A stretch of 64,000 nt of DNA from positions 28,193,485 through 28,257,484 of the forward strand of contig OZ038433.1 in NCBI GenBank assembly GCA_964036275.1, in the 5' to 3' direction. The notes under the pieces were generated by a model. It made no database searches, had not been told where the DNA came from, and saw only the letters and a program-made list of their open reading frames with translations. Of this stretch, positions 45,059 to 54,705 are shown one piece after another. A program made the translations under genes and the position numbers. Origin of the DNA: Litoditis marina (Eukaryota > Nematoda > Chromadorea > Rhabditida > Rhabditidae). Position 1 is the first letter of the stretch. Each line of letters starts with the position of its first letter.

Positions 45059-45746
45059 GTTAGATATTCCCTTCTTTTTACCACGGAGGCATGGTTTCGC
45101 TATTTTATGTTTCTTCAATTTGCTATTCATTTTGATGGATTTGCACAATGCATTCGTTCTTTATTGATTGGAACGTTTTCACAATTTCAGTAAGTGACAT
45201 TCGTAATCCAAAAATAATGGTCATTACATTTTTTATTGTACAGTTATGTACCATTCAGTTAACAATCTTGGTCCTAATTCCCGTTCAGGAGTTCAAATGT
45301 TTTCATCCGTTATATAGTCTATGCTATTATAGGAATCCATTCCTATCGGATCAACAAGTTCGAAGACGGCGATCAAGAGATCGAAACCTACAATAGTCAA
45401 ACAAAAGGTTGGTACACAATAATTGTACTTGTTCACTTCAACTTTTATCCAATACAGACCGGTTCTTTTCCGTCCATCTAAGGTATAAATGGACTAATCA
45501 CGTAAGGTCTTTCATTACCATCTGAGCTTTCAGTTCTCAGCACTCGTGGTATATTCATGAGTATTCCTGTCTACAACAGGATTTTTTTCAGTACATTCAA
45601 CTTAATCCTACCTAAATTGTTTCGGTGGTCGATTTAACTAATTCCTACCGAATTTTTTTCCGGTGGGCGGTGGATTGATAAATAGTTTTAAATTATCAAG
45701 CACAAAATTCAATACTTCCTTGAATTACAAATAAATTCACGTTTAG
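45059..45746 (+). other. candidate intron of BEL2 accessory gene, holding the duplicated leader
   Basis: GTTAGATATT at the start and TTCACGTTTAG at the end. It contains the copy of the BEL2 leader at 45166-45406, which differs by one substitution and a 3-bp gap from 37594-37837. No open frame crosses it. Confidence 0.5.
45166..45406 (+). repeat. second copy of BEL2 leader segment
   Basis: About 99% identical to 37594-37837, lying 3' of env instead of after the 5' LTR. The near-identity matches that of the LTRs, so it was probably copied in the same round of reverse transcription or shortly before. Confidence 0.92.
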
Positions 45747-46097
45747 GCGACGCCTTCGATATGGGAAAAGATTGCGCAAATCGAAGGCAGAATTGAACAG
45801 ATTGTTCAATCACAGGCGGAGATGGAACGTCAACTGAAATCTTCGAGCCATACTCATACGAAAAAGGTTGAGTGTATCGGCTGTTGCGGCAACCACCATT
45901 TTGGGGAGTGCGGAACATATCAAACACGTTCAGCTCGCTTAGAGCGAATGAACGCGCTTGGACTCTGTGTTTTCTGCGCAAAAAGCGCACACGCAGATAT
46001 TACGACGTGCGCTGTGGCTAGCGGGCGGGTAAAAATAAGATGCTACTATTGTCGTGCCTTTGGCCACATATCACCTTTGTGTCCAACCAGGGGCTAG
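45747..46097 (+). CDS. BEL2 accessory gene, exon 2, zinc-knuckle protein
   Basis: It opens at the TTTAG acceptor in the same phase as exon 1: ATPSIWEKIAQIEGRIEQIV forms a helical, coiled-coil-like lead, followed by Cys/His clusters CIGCCGNHHFGEC, CVFCAKSAHADITTC and CYYCRAFGHISPLC, then PTRG-stop. Joined to exon 1 it would give about 187 residues. It resembles the nucleocapsid end of gag, without capsid. It lies after env and before the 3' LTR, as in BEL1. A displaced gag end is the alternative, but BEL1 has both this gene and a full gag. Confidence 0.65.
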   Translation, partial: ATPSIWEKIAQIEGRIEQIVQSQAEMERQLKSSSHTHTKKVECIGCCGNHHFGECGTYQTRSARLERMNALGLCVFCAKSAHADITTCAVASGRVKIRCYYCRAFGHISPLCPTRG

Positions 46098-46336
46098 ATA
46101 GATATTGTATTTGAGATATGATATTTAGTATTTCTTTTTTGGTAAAAAGTGTTCGTGATTTTGTCGTAGTTGTAACAATGCCACTGCCATCTTTTTTGTA
46201 GACCGCAGAGTCAGAGAACTCACATTCCCAAGCCTTTCCAAAAATGCCTTCAAAAAATGAAGTGTGTTTTAACGAATCATCACTATGGAACTCCGAAAAA
46301 ATGAGTTCTAGGATTCTTACATTTCTCAGGCGGGAA

Positions 46337-46554
46337 TGTCGTCACAGACGGAGGCGGAGCCTTTTTTATTGGCTTTTTCATGATTGGCTTTTAGTGCAAC
46401 GATTATCTTCTCGTGTATTGTTTGGTCGATTGGTTTGTAATAAATATGTATTTTAAAGGTGTTGTGTTCTAACTTAAGAGAGTAAAGGAGTAGGAGATCA
46501 GCATAGGTTTTACGCTGATCTGCCGCCGGTCTTCATGTTCGGAGAATAACGACA
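46337..46554 (+). repeat. 3' LTR of BEL2
   Basis: 218 bp, preceded by CAGGCGGGAA (weak purine tract) and followed by AAAA. Confidence 0.95.
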
Positions 46555-46569
46555 AAAAGCGAAAAATTC

Positions 46570-47077
46570 ATGAAAAAGTGGGGGCCCAACGACTGTGAGA
46601 TTTGTCTTCTGCTGTGCGCCCCTTAGACAACTGCTCTCAAATGGAGCCGCTACTGCTACAAAAACCGAAAAATACTAATATACTCAAGTATACCTGTTTA
46701 CAAACATCGTGAAATATTTTCTCAAACCTGTAAACTAGAATCTACAAATCACAGATGTTAACTCAACGTAGTCAATTCTAGAGTTCCTGGTTCTGTGCAC
46801 AATGGTTGGAATTTTTTGTCATTACTTCACTTCTAGGTGCTATGACGTTTGTCATATTATTCAACAGTTGTTCTCCTTTCGCAGTTGTGACTTGTAGATT
46901 CTAGTTTACAGGTTTGAGAAAATATTTTACGACTTTTGTATGTTTGTAAACAGGTATACTTGAGTATATTAGTATTTTTCGGTTTTTGTAGCAGTAGCGG
47001 CTCCATTTGAGAGCAGTTGTCTAAGGGGCGCACAGCAGAAGACAAATCTCACAGTCGTTGGGCCCCCACTTTTTCAT
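46570..47077. repeat. palindrome of transposon copy 3
   Basis: 508-bp inverted repeat with arms as in copy 1. The centre contains GTTAACTCAACGTAGTCAATTC and runs in the opposite direction relative to the satellite units than in copies 1 and 2. Confidence 0.85.
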
Positions 47078-47081
47078 GAAT

Positions 47082-47257
47082 TACTTCTTAGGTCATTGGC
47101 TAAGATTTGGATACCAAAATCACATTGTAATTCCCTGAAAATTTCGAGATCATCAGCGAAAAGGAAACAGGGACTAGCTAGACGCCAAGTTATATCATTT
47201 ATATAAATGAGAAAAAGTAAAGGTCCAATGACTGATCCCTGAGGTACACCAGAGGCG
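47082..47257 (-). pseudogene. LINE RT core with FADD box
   Basis: The minus-strand frame gives SGVPQGSVIGPLLFLIYIND and CFLFADDLEIF, the catalytic Asp pair, then QILANDLRSNS where the transposon copy 3 insertion cuts it. It continues at 36132. Confidence 0.85.
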
Positions 47258-47955
47258 GTATGCATGAACATCCCTAGCCAGGATGTGAGCCCGCCGGGAT
47301 GTAACCCGAGCCCGTCTCGGGTTGGGATAACTGGTATGCAAAGGCATCCCGGCCGGGTTGGGTTAGATCCCGGCGGGATGAGGTCGGGATAGGCGATTTT
47401 CATGTAAACAATGCACTTTTTTTAGCTTCTAGGTGTTCAAAAAAAATAGCAAAGTATGTTCCTTTTGATTATAAAAAACACATTAAATTATGCGTATAGT
47501 ATTACTCTGCTATTTTATTGAAAACAACATTGATATCCGATGTTTTTGTGCTTTACGAAGAATTGAACGTTCTACGAAAATTGACTAATTGAAGGTATAA
47601 AAACCGTATTAGAGTTAATAGAGTAGACTTTGAAGTGATACAGAGACATTTTTGATAAATAATACTATTTTTCAAACCTCGTCCATATAAACCAAATTTT
47701 ATGTTTACGGAAAATACTTGGCTTACTAATCTCATAAATGAGCATTTGACAAATATAACGTTCAAAAAATAGGTGAATTACAAGAAAAACGATGTTATTT
47801 GGCCCGAACCCGACCTCTTGAGCTCGGGATAAAATTTGCATCCCGCCCGGGATATGAGCCCGGGCGGGATGCTTAGTGCATACTCGGGTGGCCATCCCGG
47901 GACAAATCGAGCCCGGGATCACATCCCAACCCGGCCCGGGATCTTTCATGCATAC
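47258..47955. mobile_element. 698-bp GC-rich-ended MITE inserted in LINE RT
   Basis: Ends GTATGCATGAACATCCC and, inverted, GTATGCATGAAAGATCCCGG. Each is followed by many CCCGGG-type inverted blocks (CCCGGCGGGAT, GAGCCCGGG), with an AT-rich centre of about 420 bp. GGCG on the left and GGCC on the right may be a 3-4-bp duplication. It splits the LINE between CSSEA and SGVPQGS. The 47403-47260 and 47950-47665 parts of minus ORFs are MITE sequence. Confidence 0.78.
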
Positions 47956-49597
47956 GGCCTCAGAACTACAAGACCTTGGACACGGTAAAGTATTGTTAAC
48001 CCGCACTTTGAAACAACGATTCGAAAGATAACAAGACACCCAGTCAACTAACGTGATATTTACACCGTATTTCTCTAACTTGAGTGATAAACGCCTATGA
48101 GAAACAGAGTCAAAAGCCTTCTGATAATCAATATAATTACAATCAACTTGCCTGTCATCTTGCAAAGCAGCTTGCCATTGCGATGTGCAGGCCATGAGAT
48201 TACCTACTGTCGAACGCCCAGGTAAAAATCTAAATTGTTTTTTATCCAGAAGCCCATTTGATAAAAAGAAATTAAGCAAAGGCTTGCTCAGTAAAATTTC
48301 ACATATTTTACAAAATGATGACGTAAGACTTAAAGGTCTAGTTTTTAGAGTCAGTTCTAGGCTTTTTCTTCAACAGTAAAACGACAACTGCTTCATTCCA
48401 CTGGGTAGGAACCAGTCCAGTTTAAAACGAACGTTTATAAATTAGCCTAAGATAGGGCACAAGGGTTTTCGCTGTGCGCTGCATGAAAAACGATGAAATA
48501 CCTTCTGGTGTTATTGACTGTTTATCACTCAACTCATGTATGGCTTCCCACACATTATTTCGAGATATATCTACATTTGGAAAGTCAGGAGAAAACGGAG
48601 GCAAAAAGTCCGGAGTTGGTTCGTTTGCGTCATCAATGCTGTATACCGAATGAAAAAAATTTGCAAGACAGTCACTAATTTCAGAAGAGCACACACGACT
48701 TTTTCCAGGATCATCAATACAACTCAATGACTGAATATTATTATTCCCCTTGGAATTCTAGAATTAACATAACTGTAAAAACGTTTAGGGTGTTTTGACT
48801 GAATAACTTTTCGTTCAATGCTTGCGTTGTACCGCTTACAATTAGTAGTATGTCGCTTAGATAATGAAAAGTACGTATCGAAACTCCCCATTCCAGAGAG
48901 AAAATTTTCCCAGGTCAAATTTTTAGAAAGAAATAAGCGCGTTTTATACGCGGGAGGCAAGCTTACAGAATCACAAGTGGTTATCGGTACAAACAATGAA
49001 ATGGCATGCCTTAATAAGGAGAAAAAGCGATCATAAACATCTTGTAGGGACAGTGTGATATCCTCCAGGGAATCAAAGTCTTGTTGGGCTAGACAACTAT
49101 CAATAATATCATAATTCGCCTTTCCCCACATGGGAGACAAATCACACGGCAAATCCTTAACCATAGCATCAATTCCAAAACTGATCATGTTGTGATCGCT
49201 GTTTGAAAACGTATCCAAAGTCCTCACACACTCGACAGTTGCGTCATCATTTGAAAGTATTACGTCTAAAAAATTTGATGACGCGTGGGAAGATCATGCA
49301 AAAAATCTAACTGATTGTCAGTCATGAAATTATGCAAGAGTGGGCCTTGAACGCGAGACACAATGCTCAGCGGCTCACTAATTGCTAAATTTAGATCACC
49401 CAAGATTATAGAGGGATACGAAACAGTCATATACTGTTTGATATAATCGAAGAGGGAAATGGTGTTTGTAGAATCAATAGTAGGAGGGCGATAAACCAAA
49501 ATTACGCGTATTTCTTCGCTATGAGAACCTATAGGGGTAGACCATTTCAAATGGGAGAAATACACAGCGCGTAAATTTTGGACAGAATATAATTTTA
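47956..49597 (-). pseudogene. LINE endonuclease C-terminus, linker and RT N-terminus
   Basis: Minus-strand fragments in order: endonuclease (RVILVYRPPTIDSTNTISLF, IILGDLNL, then SDHNMI), linker (YKTRLFLSKNL...), pre-RT (SDCLANFFHSVYS, ITPEGISSFF), and RT (PGRSTVGNL, YIDYQKAFDSVSHRRL with the first catalytic Asp, LEKYGV, WVSCYLSNR). Frame changes near 49250, 48725 and 48300-48420. APE-type endonuclease plus this RT arrangement fits CR1/Jockey-group LINEs. Confidence 0.82.
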
Positions 49598-49600
49598 ACG

Positions 49601-49675
49601 GGAATCGAACCAGTGGCCAGTTGGACGGTAATATAGCGGCACTGCCACTGCGCTAAATGGGCCAACCTTTGCAAT
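49601..49675 (-). mobile_element. tRNA-like SINE head or tRNA pseudogene
   Basis: The minus strand reads CCCATTTAGCGCAGTGGCAG (box A) and CTGGTTCGATTCC (box B) at tRNA spacing. The acceptor ends do not pair and the T stem has a mismatch. It lies exactly at the left border of the insertion in the LINE. Confidence 0.55.
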
Positions 49676-50037
49676 GCCCGGGAAGGAAAGATGATGGAAC
49701 CACTCTTGATATTGGAGTTGAGCAGGCATTCCTAGTCAGTAAATATACGGTAGATTTACAAAGTTTCATCATAGTAAATTAACAAAAATAATAGAATAGT
49801 TCAAACTTTTGTGTATGAATCTTGGACTTTTTAACAATGCATTATGTTACAAACTGCCTCCCATTTTTATATTTTTGGCTCTATTTTTTTTGCAGTGGTT
49901 TTGAAATGAAAGTTACCGGATAAAAGAACTAATTCGAGATAATTAAACCAACACTACATAACAAATTTGAAATTGAAAGCACAATGCGTTGGCAGAACTT
50001 CTAAAAATTGGTATTGATTGATGCCATCTGCGCGCTC

Positions 50038-50283
50038 CTGCTATAGTGCGTGCCAAATTCATAAAATAGCCGCCTCATATGAGACTCGAACCTGGTTCAA
50101 AAGTTTGGGAGGCGCGAACGCTAACCACTACACCAACTGGGCTTATACGAGCAGCGCGGACGAATCGAGTATATGTGTTCTTACACAGCGCAAAGTGAGA
50201 TATACAGTACACCGCCGCCTTTCTGTAAGCGACGACTATAACACCCGGCCAACTCATAACACCGTCTTTTCACCCGATTATCC
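50038..50283 (-). mobile_element. small TIR element with tRNA-like core
   Basis: Ends CTATAGTGCGTGCC and, inverted, CATAGTCGTGGACC, imperfect inverted repeats. The core carries a minus-strand tRNA-like block: box A TTGGTGTAGTGGTTAGCG and box B GGTTCGAGTC (about 50145-50085). A related end (GGTCCACGACTATAG) occurs at 51991-52006. It interrupts the LINE endonuclease after CEILILDI. Confidence 0.5.
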
Positions 50284-50679
50284 GTGGTCCACGACTATGA
50301 TATCCAGAATCAAAATCTCACATCCAAATTGGCTTATACTCAAAACTTCAAAAATATTGAGATGACTAGCAGCAAACACGGCAGTACCCCCACCCTTAGT
50401 TTTTCTATCAGCTCTAAGAACGACAAATTTATGTTGGAAGTCAAGCAGCGAGGAGGAAAAGTTTTCAGTGAGCCAGGTTTCACATATACAAATCAAGCTG
50501 AATTTTTGAGAATACCGAAGGCTTTGGAATTCCGCAACCTTGTTTTGTAGGCTGCGTGCAATCAATAAAAGACAAGTAATCGGTTCGGGACGTGACGTAG
50601 AGGAATCAGGCAAAGACGTAGGTAGCGGACAAGCGGGGGTGACCAAAACAGGTGGAGGAACAGAGGGCAAACTAGACAA
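50284..50679 (-). pseudogene. LINE endonuclease N-terminus
   Basis: The minus-strand frame has RSLQNKVAEFQSLRYSQKF, LICICETWLTENF (catalytic Glu region) and KGGGTAVFA, the start of an APE-type endonuclease. Ends at the insertion at 50283. A Ser/Pro-rich stretch precedes it. Confidence 0.82.
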
Positions 50680-50711
50680 GACTAAGTTGCCCCCGCATCC
50701 TAGGGAGGTTT

Positions 50712-50981
50712 TTAGTTTCCCGAGAGAGGTGGTGGTGACGGGTCACCTCCAGTTTTCGCCACTGATGCAGCCGCTTGTTTTTCGTGAGCTCGGTTACGAT
50801 TAACACCAGCCAATTCCCAGGGGATACGGAGCGGGGTGACCCGCTGAGTATTCCCGAATTGTATAGCATTGATAATACGTTCACCACGACCATGCCCAAT
50901 GCGAACCGGGCCGACCCCATCTCCCTGTTGGGAAGAAGGGCGAGTAGCGCGATCCGCACTAAGCGTGACAGTGGGGGGCAA
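50712..50981 (-). pseudogene. LINE 5' region, possible ORF1 remnant
   Basis: 89-aa minus ORF, basic and Gly/Pro-rich (GERIINAIQFGNTQRV), separated from the endonuclease by stops. No zinc finger or RRM seen. Assignment is by position only. Confidence 0.35.
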
Positions 50982-50989
50982 ATCACCAG

Positions 50990-52870
50990 CAGAAAATCTG
51001 CGTTGCTTAGACGGAGGCGACGAAGACGGTTGACTCAGAGACTACAGACTCAACCATTGAACCGCCAACTTCAACTAATCCACATAACATAGCGGAAGTA
51101 TATGAGTAAAAACTCCCTAAAAATTATAAAGATTCGAAAATGATAATACAAGCATCAACTACAACATTTGGCAGTGTACTGCATGTTAATAATGAAGTGG
51201 AATAATCTTGTACTGGGCTCAGCTATGAAACACAGCAGAACTGAGATAATGTAAAGTCTCCACAAACAAGTTTTTTCTATAGAAATACCAGTTAGTTCTA
51301 CGGAAAACCACCAAACAATCACTACGATTTAGCAAACAGTGAAAGGATGGATGGGTAAGTGCACACTCTAACACAATGAAATTAAAACAAAGATAAATAA
51401 GAGCTCCGTAAAAACACTCACCCGTGAAATAAGTTCTTTTTCTTCCTTGACCTTCTTTATTCACCAATCCGGGTCTGTCCGGGGGAGCAGAGCTGAAAAA
51501 GACAATTAAGGAACAAAGGCAAAGGACAGAAAAGGTCAGTACGTGTGGTGACCTGCAGTAATGTCCTAATAACTAATTAAGTGTTCTGACTAAACTACTC
51601 ATTAACCTTTCGAAAAAAAGGCAGATGTCACTTCTAACATATGAAACAAAAGCAGAACTGTATTAAAAATCTACGTTTCAATGCAGAAGACAAATAAATA
51701 AATATAAACATACCTGATCATTTTCTAATACTGTCGTGAACACGTGACACACGGAGAAACGAGTCGTGATATATTCTGGCGCTGGAATAGACAATATTGC
51801 AAAACTGACGTCAAGCATATCACAGATAACAAAATATGATAGCTGAAATTTTTATTAATATTCGCAATTCTAAATTAGAAAAAAGCTTAGAAAAATGATG
51901 AAAATGAAGCGCGCGCATCAATCGCGCTCCATTGATTAAAGAACTGCAACACAGAGAAATGAATTTCTCGCAATATAGCACGATTATCGCTGGTCCACGA
52001 CTATAGTAATAGTAATATTGTCATTTAGCTGCTTTACGAGACGGTAATTATTATAAATGTTACTGATGTTGTTATTGTAGATTTCTGTCCCAGTATTCTG
52101 GTTTCAGCAGATTCAGTAGATTTCAGTGACATGTTATATATGTATCTTCTTTACTTTTGTGATTTTTTTTGTCGGATTTCATATTTGCTTCTACTATTTC
52201 TTGTGAAATATAGTTCTTCTTTGTCTGTGTTGACGAAACTTGCACAGGTTGGAAATGTATATCATATTTGCCTGTTATTTTCGAAGTAATCAGAATTGTC
52301 CTCCGAAACGTGTTGAACAAGAAAATAAACGTTTGAAAGGGTGTTTGCCTGAAATAGGGCATGAGGGGTAACACGAAGTATTGCGTTGAAGATCCATGAG
52401 TGAGATGCATGAAGGGATTGATCCCGTTAATGCAGAGAGAGTCAACTTTATCGGTTCTGCGGTCAAGTTAAGTTAAAGTTACCACTGTTCTTCAAAGTTC
52501 CACACGGGTCTTTGCAGAGGACAGTCTTAGAGGAAAACTCTGTAAGACAGACCGAGTTCAGCCTACCATTCCCTTCCGACCAGGGAGCATTAGGGGATGC
52601 CTCGATTCTCGTAGTTATCCCGCTACCAATTCATCGCCCACGGAGAGATGAACGCTTTGCTTTGGCAGGGGTAGAGATCGAAATTGTGACCGTTTGAGTG
52701 GTGCGGGGCGCTTTAACCACTACACCATTCCACCCCATCACTTTTATGGAAGACCAAGAATTATTCTGTTTGCAGACAATATTTAACAGATTTCAAAAGA
52801 CACCGCGCTAAAAAAAGCAAACCACATCCCTCCACTGAAAACTAAAATGTTGGTCAAAAGAATTCAATAA
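50990..52870. other. mostly no gene; tRNA-like fragment and MITE end inside
   Basis: 51727-52006 may be a small TIR element (ACTGTCGTGAACACG at the left, inverted relative of GGTCCACGACTATAG at the right). 52676-52735 has a degenerate minus-strand tRNA-like box A (GGTGTAGTGGTTAAAGC) with a weak box B. The 61-aa ORF at 52512-52697 overlaps that fragment and has no known domain. Confidence 0.4.
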
Positions 52871-52873
52871 TTT

Positions 52874-54705
52874 ATGAAAAAGTGGGGGCCCAACGACTGT
52901 GAGATTTGTCTTCTGCTGTGCGCCCCTTAGACAACTACTCTCAAATGGAGCAGCTACTGCTACGAAAACCGAAAAATACTAATATGCTCAAGTATAAATG
53001 TTTGTTACAAACCTACAAAAGTCATAAAATATTTTTCAAACCTGTTAACTAGAATCTGCCATTAACCGAAAAATACTAATATACTCAAGTATAACTGTTC
53101 ATTACAAACATACAAAAGTCGTAAAATATTTTCTCAAACATGTAAACTAGAATCTACAAATCACAGATGTTAACTCAACGTAGTCAATAAGAGAATTCCT
53201 GGTTTTGTGCACAATGCTGAGAAAGGATTTCGCTGAGTGCGCGCACGATAGTTGCGGGGCGCATGCACCAGCACTTGCGAACTAATTTCGTAGACCTCGC
53301 TTCGTGCGACTACAGTGCATCCAGCGCGCAACTACCGTGCGCGCACTCAGCGACCGGTCAATAGGAAACCAGCTCTGCCAATACTAGGGGAACGAACGTC
53401 CCTTTAACAACACCAAAATGGAGAATTTACCTGTTTTTTTCGAAAGTATGGAGACCATGGAACAAGCTCAAGTTTTTGATGAATAGAACTTTTATTTCTC
53501 TCAGTCGAAAAGAACAAAAACGAGAGAACAAAATTCACAGTAACAGTCAAAAATGACAAACATAACAGCAATGGAAACATTAGACACAACAATAAATAAC
53601 ATATTCAAAGCACTGTATCAGTGATGTCACGCTGCACAGACTGTCCTGATATCCGTGTAGAACGTTGCCAGCGTTGCCGCTCAGTGCGGAAAATGTCGGA
53701 TTACTGTAACGAAATATAGCATTCGAAAGTGAGATAGTTCAAGTAAGATAGTTCGAAAAGAAGATCGTCTAGTAAATTCTATACAATTCAGTATTCGGCT
53801 TTTTGCATATCTTGTTTCTCACTTTAGGAATTCAAAACTAGATGGGACGGGCGATATTTCATTTTAGAAGCACGCAATTCAATGTTTCACGTTTGTATCG
53901 CTCGGAGAAGCGAGGTATAGAACGGAAGAAACGTGTAACGTGAGGGAGACATTATGATTACACATCAGAATTAGACCATTTCTCCCGAATTTGGCGGAAA
54001 AAGGACCCACTTTGAGACTTTTTTTACAACTTTTAGTACAAACCAAATGAGAAAGTTATTGAAAAATGAGTAACACATTTTGTCAATAACGTTGTTTGAA
54101 GAGCTGGATCGCAGTAGAGCGTACGGACTCTGAAACTAGTGATTACATAGATTTATCTATCTCTCGAGTAACGTTAAAAAACTGGCACACACCAGTGAAC
54201 TATGCTACAAAAGGGAACTCGTTTTTGGTTCCAAATACGTGAGACATTATGATTTTACATCAAAATATCAAAGCAAAGTGGCCAGCTTTTCATTTTTTTG
54301 GCGAAAAGGATACTAATTTTTGAATCCTATTCTGGCCCTCTTAAACTACTGTATTGGGGTAAAAGAACTGAATGTCGGAAAAAAATGTGAGCCAGCTAAA
54401 CTGATATACTTCAGATAAAAACAAAACCAGAAAAGTGAGATTCAGGAACACAGTTCGAAAATTTCAAAAAGAATGGTATATACTCACGCCTGTTGTAGTA
54501 TTTTTCGTAGTATTTTTCGGTTATTTACAGATTCTAGTTTACAGGTTTCAAAAAATATTTTACGACTTTTGTATGTTTGTAATTAACAGTTATACATGAG
54601 TATTTTTCGGTTTTTGTAGCAGTAGCTGCTCCATTTGAGAGTAGTTGTCTAAGGGGCGCACAGCAGAAGACAAATCTCACAGTCGTTGGGCCCCCACTTT
54701 TTCAT
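52874..54705. mobile_element. palindromic transposon end, copy 4, with foreign centre
   Basis: The left arm (52874-53219) and the right arm (about 54515-54705) match the palindrome of the other copies. The normal centre is cut at GTGCACAATG, and about 1.28 kb of unrelated DNA fills it. No satellite units adjoin, so this is a palindrome-only copy. Confidence 0.75.
53232..53356. repeat. GC-rich hairpin
   Basis: CGCTGAGTGCGCGCAC followed by AGTTGCG, answered by CGCAACT and GTGCGCGCACTCAGCG about 100 bp on. It lies at the left border of the foreign DNA in copy 4. 53357-54500 has no recognised gene; CATTATGATT...CATCA with a following GGCGAAAAGG-like stretch occurs twice (53950, 54245). Confidence 0.7.

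Larger units (their letters stand above)
37372..46554 (+). mobile_element. BEL/Pao retroelement BEL2 with env-like gene (Cer7-like)
   Basis: 218-bp LTRs at 37372-37589 and 46337-46554 (TGTCGTCAC to AATAACGACA) with about two differences, flanked by AAAA on both sides. A TGGTGATTGGAACG primer-site candidate follows the 5' LTR directly. The interior lacks most of gag and has protease, RT, RNase H, integrase and a glycoprotein, then a spliced zinc-knuckle gene. It sits inside transposon copy 3: the sequence ATACAAAA / AGCGAAAAATTC is continuous at 3616-3632. Confidence 0.92.
36137..47077. mobile_element. palindromic satellite-bearing DNA transposon, copy 3, carrying BEL2
   Basis: GAAT at 36133-36136 and 47078-47081 flanks it inside the LINE reading frame. 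The left end CGCGCGCAGCGCGAAGCG leads to GCTGTGCGAGATTTGTCTT. The right end, read inwards, is ATGAAAAAGTGGGGGCCC then GACTGTGAGATTTGTCTT, so both ends share an internal block. Between them lie GGAAGG-type repeats (36380-36400), four or five 130-bp units (36748-37371) and the 508-bp palindrome (46570-47077). Without BEL2 it is about 1.76 kb, with no coding sequence, so non-autonomous. Confidence 0.83.
35405..50981 (-). mobile_element. LINE (CR1/Jockey-group-like), split by three insertions
   Basis: Pieces in order on the minus strand: a leader or ORF1-like segment (50981-50712), the endonuclease N-terminus (50679-50284), the endonuclease C-terminus plus RT (49597-47956), the RT core with the FADD box (47257-47082), and the RT C-terminal part (36132-35405). 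The gaps are a tRNA-like/MITE block, a GC-rich MITE and transposon copy 3. The joins preserve the protein: at copy 3 one side ends DLRSNS and the other resumes VWDSK before a one-base slip into GMNINESKS, which is the normal order downstream of FADD in such RTs. It is a single dead LINE, older than all three insertions. Confidence 0.8.

Noticed and set aside
18005..47077. One giant foldback transposon of 29 kb with inverted satellite-bearing ends
   Set aside because: Copies 2 and 3 are inverted to each other, but the right one has its own second end at 36137 with GAAT on both sides inside a LINE frame, and the left one is truncated at about 24780. Two separate copies explain the data.
50775..51092. 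Arg-rich plus ORF (RRRRRRLTQRLQ)
   Set aside because: Antisense to the LINE 5' region. Basic composition comes from the repeat bias.
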